Positions 10,910-22,837 of a stretch of DNA of 64,000 nt are shown here, piece after piece. The DNA comes from Harmonia axyridis (Eukaryota; Arthropoda; Insecta; Coleoptera; Coccinellidae). How positions within the stretch are numbered: position 1 is the first letter of the stretch; every line of letters begins with the position of its first letter. A model generated the notes under the pieces. That model saw only the letters and a list, made by a program, of their open reading frames with translations, was not told the DNA's origin and made no database searches. The position numbers and the translations under genes are program-made. The stretch is taken from NCBI RefSeq assembly GCF_914767665.1, contig NC_059504.1, forward strand, positions 17,300,501-17,364,500, given 5' to 3'.

Positions 10910-13900
10910 ATGTGTGGAATTTGGGCAATTTTCGGTGTAGAAAACCCACCGAAATTTTGCGCATGTACTTTTCCTAAAATTGGACACAGAGGACCCGATG
11001 CTTTTCGCATAGAATGCGATAGGATACTGAAGGTAAAATAATTTTGTCTCCATAGAAAATACATCTTGAAAACCTAAGGTCAAAGATCAATTTCAATGAG
11101 TAGGTCTGGTTTTCTTTCAAAATGATCACAGAAAAGTTTTTTGGTGGATGCGCTTCAATTGGGGAACATCTCAAATGCAAAATATATAGACGGAAGAAAA
11201 TTAATAAGTACTTTTTTACATAGGATACGAAAGAATTTTTTTTCGACTTTGGACTTATTTTTAAAGAACAAATTATATTGAATGAGCATCTTTACAGAGT
11301 GCTCCTAAATTGGAGATACAAACGAATATGACAGATTCCTCGGATCATTTTAAAAAGAAAAGTCCTATGAACATAGGCTCGCAAAGGCTCTGTTTTCGAG
11401 AAACAGGATACAGGGTGTTAATGTTTAATTTTTTTTTTATTTTTCTCACAGCACCTTCCCTTCCTGAGATATTGAACTCAAATTTGGCATAGATATTCCA
11501 AAGATTTTAAATGCAGATCTACAGGGTGATTTTTTTTTGGAACATTGTCCGCTTATTTCTTCCAGAACTTCTTTTGGTGGAGCACTGGTTGATTAGAAAA
11601 ATGTAAAAAGGAACTTTCCTGTACTACTCTTTTTGGTTTCTTGTAGTTTTGTCGTATCTGCTACCAATTTCGAGAACGAAATTTCTAAAAATTTCTCTAG
11701 TAATCCTCAGGAGAATGGAAATTATTATAAAGGTTCAGTGAGTAAGCTTGATGATAAAATTAATTATTTTAAGTATATCGGGTGTCCCAAGGTGAGTGGC
11801 CTATTAGATTATTATGGAAACTATTGATGGTAAAGATTTCAAATTTTGTGGATAGATATTTGGCCATGTAAGGTACATTTTCAAAATAATTTCACATTTT
11901 CAGTGTTGCCGGATGTACGACAATTTGGCAACAACTTTGTTATTTTGAATGGGACATCCGGTATTTCTATTTTTTTTATGATACTCCATAAAATATTGAA
12001 TCTATTCACTCTTACTTTTCCATCCCTATCTTCGACGGTTTTTGAGTTATTAATTATTTTTCGAAATTTTAGATCAAATTGGCGTATTACGAAAATGACT
12101 CTAGTTCGCTCAATATTTGAGATTTGAGTCAGAAATTTTGCAAGTCGTTAGATAGTGATCTGATCTGTGTCACTGCTTTTGAATTATGGTTGCCAATAAT
12201 ACAGGACGGACCAGAAAAAATCATCATTTGCCAAGTTACAAAATTTTAAAAAAGTCTATTTTTTCAAATTAGACACCTAGTATATTTTTCAATTTTTGAA
12301 ATCAGTACAACACACTCTACAATTTTTCTATTCACGTCCCTATACCTATCTCAACTGGATTCCGAGTTATATGCGTTTATTAGATTTTACATTGATTCAA
12401 TAAGCGTTAATTTCTTTTATATTGTTATTTTCTCTATGTCGTTCATAGATCGATATATCAATGAATCAGTTCAATCCATAAATGTCAAAATAAACAATTA
12501 TTGCCTAACAGGTGTTTTGTTCCGAGGTTTTTCTATAAATAATGGCTCAAGAAAGATATACACATATAACGCATATAACTCGGAATCCAGTTGAGATAGG
12601 TATAGGGACGTGAAAAGAAAAATTGTAGAGTGTGTTCTACTGATTCCAAAAATTGAAAAATATACTAGGTGTCTAATTTGAAAAAATAGACTTTTTTACA
12701 ATTTCGTAACTTGACAAATGATGATTTTTTTGGTCCGTCCTGTATTATTGACAACCATAATTCAAAAGCAGTGACACAGATCAGATCAATATCTAACGAC
12801 TTGCAAAATTTCTGACTTAAATCTCAAATATTGAGCGAACTAGAGTCATTTTCGTAATACGCCAATTTGATCTAAAATTTCGAAAAATAATTAATAACTC
12901 AAAAACCGTTAAAGATAGAGATGGAAAAGTAAGAGTGAATAGATTTAATATTTTATGGAGTATCATAAAAAAAATAGAAATACCGGATGTCCGATTTAAA
13001 ATAACAAAGTTGTTGCCAAATTGTCGTACATCCGGCAACACTGGAAATGTGAAATTATTTTAAAAATGTACCTTACACGGCCAAATATCTATCCACAAAA
13101 TTTTAAATCTTTACCATCAATAGTTTCCATAATAATCTAATAGGCCACTCACCTTGGGACACCCGATATTATAAATTTTGGTACTTATTTTCCCAATCTG
13201 AAGCGAAGATCAATAAAGATTCGATAATATGGTAAAATTATCATAAAAAATTAGGACTTTATGAAGGCTTTATGTTTATAGGACTATTTTTCCTAAAATT
13301 ATTATAATCATAGAAGGAATCTCTCATTTTCCTTTGCACCTCCAATTAAAAACACCCTGTATATCAAGTTCGAATAAATCTATGAACACACATTAGTGTC
13401 CCAAACTCTTTCGAAGTTTCATAGACGTAAAATTTTGTTGCAGTGTTTCATTTCAGCAAATCATGATTGTTGAGTGGTTCTATAATACTATTAATTATTT
13501 TCCTGAAAATGGTATCTAATTGGCTGTTTTTTAAAGAATTCTTGCCTTGGATTCCACCGTCTTGCCATTGTCGATCCAATATGGGGTATGCAACCCCTAA
13601 GATTGCACCTATACCCACACATAATGCTGATATGCAACGGAGAAATATACAATTACAAATCCGTAAGTGAATCTTCAAAATACCTTTCAAAAACTAAAAT
13701 CATCTTTTTTTCGACCACAGTTAAAAGAAGAATTCGACTTCAAATATGAAACTGCAGTAGACGTCGAGTCAATAGTCCATCTGTATGAAACATTTGGAAT
13801 CGAGGGTGTTGTTAAGAACTTAGATGGAGTCTTCGCATTCTGTTTGGTGGACCTCAAAAAGAAGAAAATCTTTTTGGCCAGAGATCCTTATGGAGTTAGA

Positions 13901-16900
13901 CCTTTATTCAAATTGATCAGCAAATCTGGCGTTCTTGGTATTTGCTCCGAAGCTAAAGGTGAGTGGAATTTCTCTTTTGAAATTCGCCCTATCAAGTATT
14001 TAATGTTTTTATTTGAACAAGGTTTGGTTGACGTGGAACACGACCTTAATGGTGAAGAAAAATCATTAGCTCCTTTTAAACCTGGAACCTTCGAGGAGTA
14101 TCAAGTTTTGGATAGTGGCAAAGTTAAATTAATTCAACAATCCAATTTTCATAAGCCTGGGGATAAACCTAGTTTCAAAACATATGTGCCATACGAGAGT
14201 TTAGCTAATAATGATGTCCTCAGCAACATAAGAACTTTACTGACTGCAGCCGTTAAGAAAAGACTGATGGCAGATAGAAGAATTGGTTGTCTCTTATCTG
14301 GAGGTCTCGATTCTTCTCTTATTGCTTCTCTTTTAGTTAGAGAAGCCAAAAAAGCAAACATTCCTTACAAAGTACAGGTATGTATATCAATTCCAAATTT
14401 CAATAATTCATCATATGAAAATAATAATAAGAATAAACTGCATACATACATTGAACAATAAATCAAAAAAATCAGGGTAATATGTTGTTGTGATAAAATT
14501 TATTAGTAAAGAATTAGAAGTATCAAAGCAATACCTTCAGTCACAAAAATAAAGAACCCTTGAAATAAAAAGAAAAAAGAATTCTTGTTAATCATCATCT
14601 TTTTTTAAAAGTCATCATCATTTAGTTAGGCCACTCATTCTCAAAAGCAATATGACATTCTGATAAAGCAAGAGCACTTTGGTTTTGATCTCAATTGTTA
14701 TGTCCTTTGAATTTCTTTTATCTATACTAAGAATAATTTAAAAACGTTGTGTTTTTCAGTCTTTTGCAATTGGTATGGGAGACAGTCCAGACTTGAAAGC
14801 AGCCAGAAAAGTGGCTGACTTCATAGGAACCGAACACCATGAGATCACTTTCACTGAAGAGGACGTAGAAAAAGTTTTAGACGATGTAATTTACACACTG
14901 GAAACTCCGGATATAACAACAATTAGGGCATCAATTCCAATGTACCTTCTCGCAAAATACATTCAGGAAAACACTGATACTACAGTTATCCTTAGCGGCG
15001 AAGGAGCAGATGAAGTTGCTCAAGGGTATATTTATTTCAGGGATGCACCAGATGCATCTAGTGCGCATAAAGAAAGTTTAAGACTTCTGAGTGAAATTTA
15101 TATGTTTGATGGTCTTAGGGCGGATAGGACGACATCATCACAAAGGTAATGTTATCATAATGGGTATATTTTCAATGGTTCACAAGATTAGCTGATAAAG
15201 AATTCTAATGCGCTATCTTAACTCCTTATTACCCTTTTTTGTGTCTGAGCCTGAGCTTGAGATGCGCATGGCCGTCTTTTCAATACGTTTTCCTCTGAAA
15301 TGTCAAAGTGCAGGTCGACCAACACAATTTAGTGTCTATAACAGTAACAAGTATTAGGTGTACAACTTTGCTTCCGCCGTTTTGCAATAGATAACTGTAG
15401 CGGTAAGTGGGAGTCGAAATAAATATATCGTAAATGTCATACAATAAGCTTAGACATTTATAAACATAACGCCATCGAAATATTAGTCGATTTGTGTCTG
15501 CATCATAAAGTTATTCTCGATTAAACATGTCAACTCACGAGCCACATTCTCGTCATTTGCGGGAGGTTCTAATTTTCTGCTTCAATATGAAGAAATCTGT
15601 GGCTGAGGCTCATCGAATGATCTCAAATACCTATGGTGAGTCCGCTATTAGTGAAAGAACGTGCCGAGAGTGGTTTCAACGCTTCAAGAACGGTGATATT
15701 GACGTCGAAGACCAGCATGGAAGAGAGAAAACGCACAATTGGAGTCATTACATGATTAAGACTCGCAACAAGAATTGGCAGGATCATTGGGAGTAACGCA
15801 ACAAGCCATTTCAAAACGCCTGAAAGTCATGGAAATGACTTGCTGCTTGCAAGGCAAAGACGGAAGGGATTTCTGCATCGTAATGTGACTGGAAACGAAA
15901 AATGGGTTCATTACGATAATCCTAAGCGCAGAAAATCATGGGGATATACTGGCTATTCTTCCACTTCGATGGCAAAACCGAATATTCACGGTTCCAAGAT
16001 CATGCTCAGTATTTGGTGGGACCAGCTAGGCGTAGTGTATTATGAGTTTCGATCAATGCTACACGGCCAGGCTGACCCGCACTTCCGGTCTTATGAAGAA
16101 GTAAAAAATTGGATTGATTCCAAAGATGACCAGTTTTTTCAACGCGGGATTCGTACGCTGCCCGATAGATGGGAGAAAGTAGTGGCCAGCGATGGACAAA
16201 TACTTTACAATACATAAATGTATAACCAGTTTTTTACAATAAAGCCTCGAATTTCGGAAAAAAACGGCGGAAGCAAAGTTGTACGCCTATTTAGCAGAAC
16301 AATTAATTAATAGACAAGAAAAAGGAGGTGAGGGGTTCATGGTTCCTTTTCCTCAATGTCTACCCTTCTTCTACTTTTACAATGGTTCATATAAATTTCA
16401 TATTTTATGCTTACCTGGCTTCATTCAATCTCCCAGGCCTAACCAGTAAAAACATATTCTTTCATAAAAATTTGACTTTATTAGTCAACATAGTCACCAT
16501 CAAAAGTCATACTCGTACTCCAACGCTTCTCTAACTTTTCAATAGCCTTTTTGTAGAAAGATCCATCCTTGCTTTCGAAACATGCTTCAACCTCGATAAT
16601 ATCTTCTTCATAACAGTCAAATTTCTCACCCAGAAGCATTCTTCTGAGGTCTGTAAAATGCTAGTGATGACTGGGGGCCATATCTCAAGAATAAACTGGG
16701 AGGTCAAACAGTTGAAAGCGCAATTCGAACAAAATGGTCATGGTGTCCATCGATTTGTTACAAAGCGAATTGCCAATACACGAAACTCGTTTTTAACTTT
16801 ACTTTCAATATCTCGATCCAGATTTAACATTATGTTCTAAAATTTTGACATGCATCTTTTGAAGCGTAGAGAAAAAAAGTCATATTGCGTTACTTCCTGT

Positions 16901-17649
16901 GTGCCAGACCAGGGGACTCATTGAGTGATATGCTATCACACAGCATAAGATCTATTTCTGAAACATGTATTCTTCCATGTACCTAAACCAAAATTTTTCT
17001 AACTAAAAAATTCATATACAAAATAAAATTACTGAATATTGAAATAAATATAAAAGTTTATTTGATGTAGCAATATATGATTGAAAAAGAGTTAATATAT
17101 TTTATTTTTTTAGTTTGGAGCTCAGAGTGCCATTTTTGGATTTACAATTCACAAACTACTACCTGAGTACAGAAGAACATTCAAGGCAACCTAAGGACAA
17201 ATCCATAGAAAAGTATCTGCTTCGATCAGCCTTTGACAGTGACAACTTATTACCCCATGATATACTTTGGAGGCATAAAGAAGCTTTCAGGTTGATAAAC
17301 TCATTCAATTCGAAAGTTATATTTTTCCGTTCCTAATTTTTTTAAATGCTAATATGCTTTTCCCTGTTTCAGTGACGGCGTTGCTTCTCAGAAGAAATCA
17401 TTATTCGTAATTCTTCAAGAAATTGTAGATAAGAGAATGAGCGAGAAATACGATAAAAATTCTGCAGCAGAAAAATACCCACATTGTACCCCAACTACCA
17501 AGGAATCTCTTTATTATAGAAAAATTTTCGAGAAGAGTTTTGAGAACTTAGCAGATAACTTTTTACCATATTACTGGATGCCTAGATGGGTTAAAGGAGT
17601 CACAGATCCATCTGCCAGATTTATACAGCATTATGATGCCAAGGAGTGA
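10910..17649 (+). CDS. AsnS: Asparagine synthetase (glutamine-hydrolysing)
   Basis: Makes asparagine from aspartate, glutamine and ATP in the cytosol. Seven exons join in phase: 10910-11032, 13537-13662, 13721-13958, 14022-14377, 14760-15145, 17114-17290, 17373-17649, giving 560 residues, the usual animal length. The start MCGIWAIFG places the catalytic Cys at position 2 of the glutaminase domain. HRGPDAF, GFHRLAIVDP, CNGEIYN and LDGVFAF follow. The synthetase domain shows the ATP-pyrophosphatase loop LLSGGLDSSL, then SFAIGMGDSPDL, LSGEGADE, QGYIYF, LRADRTT, ELRVPFLD and, near the end, YYWMPRW and DPSAR. All key motifs are intact, so the gene looks functional. Intron 1 is almost filled by a giant palindromic element, and intron 5 holds two mariner remnants. 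Upstream lies a candidate ATF4 site. Confidence 0.96.
11295..13359. mobile_element. Large composite fold-back element filling AsnS intron 1
   Basis: Outer ends ACAGAGTGCTCC... and ...ACACCCTGT are inverted. The match continues inward for roughly 150 bases (TTGGAG, CAGATTCCT / GAGATTCCT, AGTCCTAT(G/A)AACATA). The left arm also contains a segment (about 11540-11680) that reappears inverted at about 29780-29870 in another fold-back element. The element occupies most of the 2.5-kb intron. Confidence 0.75.
11779..13165. repeat. Giant near-perfect palindrome with arms of about 600 bp
   Basis: The left arm starts CGGGTGTCCCAAGGTGAG and the right arm is its inverted copy ending CTTGGGACACCCG. The two remain almost identical down to a loop at roughly 12390-12560. 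The matching short frames read from the two arms are an artefact of this symmetry, not genes. A primary AsnS transcript would fold here into a very long duplex. Confidence 0.9.
15357..16287 (+). mobile_element. Mariner copy 1 (mauritiana-like), defective, in AsnS intron 5
   Basis: Terminal repeats GGTGTACAACTTTGCTTCCG and its inverse, flanked by TA. The transposase start at 15527 (MSTHEPHSRHLREVLIFCFN) and the helix-turn-helix part (SERTCREWFQRFKNGD) are readable. Large deletions and frameshifts follow: the helix-turn-helix linker is joined to the RKGFLHRNVTGNEKWVHYDN block, and the block with the second catalytic Asp is missing. The C-terminus (RWEKVVASDGQ) remains. Same strand as the host gene. 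Confidence 0.92.
16440..16720 (-). mobile_element. Second mariner remnant in AsnS intron 5 (irritans-like C-terminus)
   Basis: On the minus strand the frame ends FYKKAIEKLEKRW...GDYVD-stop, and just upstream reads DLRRMLLGEKFDCYEEDI, typical of the transposase C-terminus. It is opposite in orientation to, and of a different subfamily from, the adjacent copy. Confidence 0.7.
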
Positions 17650-19320
17650 AACATTAAACAAAAAATTAAATTATCAGGATTTTTTTTTATTTATTGAAAC
17701 TGAATTTATTTTTTCTATAAATTTCAAAACTACAGTTCAAATTTTGTGCTTAGTAGGAGAATGACACATTCGAGATTCATACACAATTTTATTCCGATAG
17801 CGCTTCATCAGAACGATGAAAATTCAATCAGAATATCGAAAAAAAATTTACGTTACTACGAATTCAAGGGAGTGCAAATTTTGCGTGTAGATACAAAATG
17901 ATAATTTTAAGCTCAATGCAAAATTTCGTGTTGTTAGCTGCACGAAATTCATTCAAGATATCGAGAAAAAGCCTAATATTTCATTTAGAATAGAACCGAC
18001 TAGATTGAAATTTACTTTGAATGGTTTGTAAAATGAGAACTTGATTGTTTATACCAACTTTCTGAAAGATTGTGTCATGATTATCATAAAATTTCATTTC
18101 TGATTACCGAGCTCTTTCTAAGAATTTGCCATGAATTTTTTATAGCCTTTTTAACTCAATTTTTCAAGGCAAATAATATTTTTATATGAAACCGTTGTGA
18201 AATGTATAAATGTTGTTTATTCCGGATAAGCAATGCTTGCAATTTGAATGAACAAGACTATGTCCTAGAAATGTTGGCACACAAATACGGATCATCTTGT
18301 ATATTAATAAAAAAGTGGGGTGAAAATTTGAGAAAGCATATGTAGGTACTAACTTACTTGTATACATACCATATGTATTATAAATACGGAAGTTGATTAT
18401 TGTATCGCATATTTTGGGATAATGGTTCTAATCTTGTTTATTATCAACATAAGATAAAAGTATTTTCGATAAAAGAGATAGTGAAACAAATATACGAGGT
18501 AAGTATATGTTAACTTTTACGACGATTATGAAATATGTTGCAATGAAAAACATAATAATAATATTAATACAATTAATAATTGTAAATATCGATTTACACT
18601 CTGACTTTACCCTGTTATTTTAATTTTTATTTATCGTAAAAAAAATGCATGAAAAAATTTGTTGCCATGCTCATCCATAATTTTCTTTCATAATTGGTAC
18701 ATCTGAAATAATTTCGTTCAGTTCTGTTCACAAAGGAAAAATATAACAAAAATAAGGAAAGAACTTTATCATAAGGTTGAAAAGCAATCAAGAATTAAAC
18801 ATTAAAAATTTCACGTTATGGTTTTTTATTTCTACTCATCTCATATGATATCCCATTGCACAAGAAAAAATTTTAAAATATTTATGACGCTTTGGTATTT
18901 GAACTCAAAGGTTATGAATACCGAAATAAAAAAAATTCCTTGATCCAAAAGTATTGAGGTTACGACTTCGCGGTGAAAATATTTTATTAAATATTTTAGT
19001 ATCATAACAATAGATGTTTCAAATTTTACTGATGCACGTTTATCAGAATTGATTCTTTTGAAATATTTTTGCCCTTTGAAATTGAAGGATTGAATTCTCA
19101 AAACAATCTTCATACGAAATTTCGTAAGAATAAATCATTCTGAAACGTTGAGAAACGTTCTGAACGTCTAAAATGACATACCATTTCATATATAGAAAAT
19201 TTAATTGACTGACCCTGTATTTAATGAGGTTTCTGAATCATCGAATGAACAGATATTTCTACGATAATTCTTCAGACTTTACTCGGAACGCAGCGCAGTC
19301 ATACATCGAAGCTGTTCGCA
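17650..19320. other. Intergenic region between AsnS and the adenosine deaminase gene
   Basis: AT-rich with no recognised gene. Fragments resembling other dispersed repeats occur (for example a CCCTGTATTTA end near 19215), but no bounded element could be drawn. Confidence 0.4.
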
Positions 19321-19327
19321 TCGACTC

Positions 19328-19335
19328 TTTATAAG
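19328..19335 (+). promoter_or_regulatory. Candidate TATA box of the adenosine deaminase gene
   Basis: TTTATAAG lies about 150 bases before the ATG at 19481. That spacing suits a single-exon gene with a 5' UTR of a little over 100 bases. Confidence 0.4.
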
Positions 19336-19480
19336 AGGATGTCCTTGTCAATTTCTACTTCATTGTCAAAGTAGATATCTGTGGTTGCTCGTGATTTCCG
19401 GGGATTCCCCTTTTCATATTATTCTGTGATATATAAAGTGAAGAGTGAGGTATTTGCAGAAAAACTGCCGAGTAATAATC

Positions 19481-20920
19481 ATGTTGAAACTTGAAGACTA
19501 TATAAGTGAAAGAAACAGAATTCTGAAGAAGGAACAAAACCTCTTTCTGGGGTCAACATTAGAACTAAATGAGAAAGAAAGTAAGTTGGATTCGCACATT
19601 ATCCAGCTCAAGTGCGATGAACTCGATGTATCATATCAGAATAGTGAAGATTTCATTCCGAGAAGACATTTTTTCAAGTGCAAGAATGAGATTGAAAACT
19701 CGAAGATTTTTAAAATTTTGAGGGATCTACCCAAAGGAAATTCACTTCATACCCATTTACTAGCATCTGTATCTATTGATTTTATTATTAAGAATATTAC
19801 GTACCGAGATAATGCTTATGGAAAAGTTATTAACAGTGTGTTCAAAATCAAATTTTTGAAGCGAGAAGATGCAGAAAAAGATGGATGGGTATCTCTGAAA
19901 GAAATGAGAAGTAAACAACTAAACTTCGACGATTGGCTTGAGAAACAACTTAGCTTAATAGTTGACTGTCCTCAAGATTCTTACCCATCCCTAGAATCTG
20001 TGTGGAAAAAATTCAAAGGAACATTTTCAGCTGTGTATGACATGCTTTGCTATAAACCAGCATTCGAAGAATATTATTATCAATCACTCAAAGAGCTTTT
20101 CGAAGATAATATAATGTATGGTGAATTTAGAGCTACTCCAATGCCACTTTATGACTTAGAAGGAACCCATTACAAGACTGAAGACTTTTTTGAATCCATG
20201 TTAAAGGTAGAGAAGAAGTTTAAAAAAGATCACAAAGATTTTATAGGAGCTCGCTACATACACTCCGTATATAGAAGAATATCTTCCGACGATCTCAAAA
20301 AAGATTTAGAAGAAATTATCCTGATGAAAGCTAAATTTCCGAAACTAATTGTTGGATTAGACTTTGTGGGATTTGAAGACGAAGGTTATAGCTTGTTGAA
20401 TTTCTACAATGATTTGGTCAGTGTTAGAGAAAAGTTGGATTTCTTCTTCCACGCCGGTGAAACCAATTGGTTCGGTCATACTGACAGCAACTTGGTAGAT
20501 GCCATCCTGATGAAGTCCAGGAGAATCGGTCATGGTTTCGCCCTTTCTAGACATCCTCAGCTCATGAGTTTAGTGCGGGAACAGAACATAGCCATAGAGG
20601 TTTGTCCGATTTCGAATCAAGTTCTTCTTCTCAATGAGGATCCAAGGAATCATCCTGCTGTGCCTTTGCTATCTCAAGGATTTCCAGTGGTTATTTGTAG
20701 TGATGATCCTGCAACTTGGGGGGCATCTGGACTTAGTTACGATTGGTATGTCGCATTTATGGCAATGACACCGAAGGATTGTGGGTTGAAAGTATTGAAG
20801 CAATTTGCTTTGAATTCGATACAGTTCAGTGCACTTGATGACGTTGATAAAAAGGAGGCTATGGATGTATGGACCAAGCGTTGGGATGACTTTATTTCGA
20901 AAATGCTGATCAACCTTTAG
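19481..20920 (+). CDS. Intronless adenosine deaminase of the ADGF/ADA2 (CECR1) family
   Basis: Deaminates adenosine to inosine; secreted insect members act as growth factors by lowering extracellular adenosine. The 479-residue frame is uninterrupted. It starts with the ADGF-type N-terminal helix (LEDYISERNRILKKEQNLFL). Metal and catalytic motifs are present in order: LPKGNSLHTH near residue 85, GLDFVGFEDEG, FFHAGETNWFG, RRIGHGFAL, EVCPISNQV, and CSDDPATWG in place of the usual SSDDP. The C-terminal helix region (LKQFALNSI) is conserved. No signal peptide precedes the domain from the chosen ATG, unlike typical ADGF proteins; an upstream GTG-initiated extension adds no hydrophobic segment either. 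Either a small signal exon lies upstream or this copy is cytosolic. Its lack of introns suggests a retrocopy, but the frame is intact. Polyadenylation signals follow at 21089 and 21110. Confidence 0.9.
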   Translation: MLKLEDYISERNRILKKEQNLFLGSTLELNEKESKLDSHIIQLKCDELDVSYQNSEDFIPRRHFFKCKNEIENSKIFKILRDLPKGNSLHTHLLASVSIDFIIKNITYRDNAYGKVINSVFKIKFLKREDAEKDGWVSLKEMRSKQLNFDDWLEKQLSLIVDCPQDSYPSLESVWKKFKGTFSAVYDMLCYKPAFEEYYYQSLKELFEDNIMYGEFRATPMPLYDLEGTHYKTEDFFESMLKVEKKFKKDHKDFIGARYIHSVYRRISSDDLKKDLEEIILMKAKFPKLIVGLDFVGFEDEGYSLLNFYNDLVSVREKLDFFFHAGETNWFGHTDSNLVDAILMKSRRIGHGFALSRHPQLMSLVREQNIAIEVCPISNQVLLLNEDPRNHPAVPLLSQGFPVVICSDDPATWGASGLSYDWYVAFMAMTPKDCGLKVLKQFALNSIQFSALDDVDKKEAMDVWTKRWDDFISKMLINL

Positions 20921-21088
20921 ATTTTTGTTTATCATACGATTTGAATATTAGGTAGATATTACTTTTTTCCATATTTAGATAAGATTGTATCCAATTAATA
21001 TGGATTTCGATAGAATGATATCTGATAGAAAAAATTTATACCTAATTTCTTTATCGAACCGATGTATGATTATTTCATTCTTTTATGA

Positions 21089-21115
21089 AATAAAAACAAT
21101 TTTTTAATCAATAAA
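21089..21115 (+). terminator. Polyadenylation signals of the adenosine deaminase gene
   Basis: AATAAA at 21089-21094 and 21110-21115, about 170 to 190 bases after the stop. From there to 21690 nothing is recognised. Confidence 0.6.
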
Positions 21116-21689
21116 CAGGATCGAAGGTGTAAATCTTTTATTTGAACTATGTTTTATTCAGCAATAAATAGAGATGATAAATAGTATAAAAACTTTTTAC
21201 GTTGTTGTTATCAATATCTTATTGTATATTGAAATGAACAATGATTTGACAAGGTTTATTATATCAGGTCAAGAATAGGGTAATAAATATGGACCAAGAC
21301 TATTTGAATTCGAGAATATGGTCAAGGATACTTGTTCAATGACCTGATGATGAATGAAATTTGGCAAGATAACATGTTTTTATAATAATTGTGTAAGAGT
21401 TAGTATTTAATTTTTGAATAGAATGCAGAAGTTTTCAATTAGTCTTTTTCAATATCTATTTTGGGAGTAAAAATAAACTCAATTCAATAATGAGTAAAAT
21501 AGGTTCTATATAATACTAATCGATAAAACTCGGAAGTTGAATTTTCTGAGTTTTTTTTCGGTCATTGGCAATGAAGAAATATCAATTCACGCTTCGAAAG
21601 AAAAAATACTAAATTTTCTGACATAACATTCATTTTCTGGCAACGAAATATAGTCTAATTCCAGTTAATTTGCAAAGGAACAGGCAGCA

Positions 21690-22100
21690 GCTTAATGAAA
21701 AAATTTTAACCGGTAAATGTTACTGAATTTTCCCGTATGATGAAGAATATGAGCTTCTGAACAATGAATTGTTACTTTGAAGAAATGCCATTTCGACACC
21801 CTGTATTTCGAAAAATATTTCTGAATTTTCCGTATGTTGTAGAATATGAGGGTGTCGAAATGGCATTTTTTCAAAGTTACATTTCTCGTAGGAAAATATC
21901 TTGAATGAAACACTTTTGCGCGACAAATATTGCTTACCCATAAGGTAATAATTTTAGACTGGTTTTTAATTCAAATAATTGTCAGATACGGGGTGAGTCA
22001 AACGTTATTCAAAATGAAATTCGTTTAGTTCATAATTCGTCCGTGGAATTTTTCCAATTTTTGGTCATTTCCTTCAGTTCCAGTACACTATTATAATGTC
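21690..22100 (+). repeat. Dispersed copy of the 9.4-kb fold-back arm
   Basis: It shares ATCTTGAATGAAACA, TTTAGTTCATAATTC and the GGTCATTTCCTTCAGTTCC segment with the arms at 9385-10315. It has a local inverted duplication of GTGTCGAAATGGCATTT around 21782-21870. Non-coding. Confidence 0.7.
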
Positions 22101-22837
22101 AAACAATATTGGTTTTTCTATAACAAATTTCTGAGATACACAGGGTAATATACACTCATCGTCAAAAAAACCCGGCCACCTAAAATTTTGCTGAATTTTG
22201 TTATCCAAGAACTTTCGTAATTTCAATTATTTCAACGCCAAATTGAATATAAATTCTTTGGTATTTAACAAATTCCAGAAAAATATTCCAGAAATGATAG
22301 CTTATTTATACATGGCGAAAAAAAATTTGCCCTTTTTCTTATTTTTTCAGTTGTTACTTTCGGCCTGAAAGTTACTGTCAATTTTCTCGCTGCTTCGTTT
22401 ATTCTAACGTTGTTAAATCCGGACTGCTAGCTGGCTACGAAAATAACACAAAATCATAATCAAATTTGGTCAACGTAAAAAACAATTGACGAAAAATGAA
22501 ATACGGTAAGAAATTTTTTGAAAATCACAAGAACTCAAACAGTAAAAATCTAGTAACTAGTAAAAATCGCTACAGATGGTGTACCACGGACACCACGTCC
22601 CTCAGAAAGACTTCCAAAGAGATGGAAAGATTCGTAGTCTTCAATATCTCAGGAGAACTGATAGTTAGAGAATACAGGCCTAAGGCCTACAATACGTGGA
22701 AAAAGAAGAAGACAAGAACTCAAATATTTCGTGAACTGTTGATTTTTGGTTATCACTAAAAATCGCTCAAATGACAGCAATGAGTCCTACTAACACGTCC
22801 TCCAAGGTTCACGTCTAATTTGGAAAGATCCTATATA
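22101..22837. other. Unresolved repeat-like segment left of the Tc1 element
   Basis: It begins with a terminus-like CACTCATCGTCAAAAAAACC at about 22154. A frame near 22575 reads GVPRTPRPSERLPKRWKD, which I cannot assign. It may be a deleted transposon into which the neighbouring Tc1 element inserted. Confidence 0.3.

Noticed and set aside
11846..13041. Two near-identical 74- to 93-residue frames on opposite strands
   Set aside because: They are mirror images produced by the giant palindrome in AsnS intron 1, not a gene pair.
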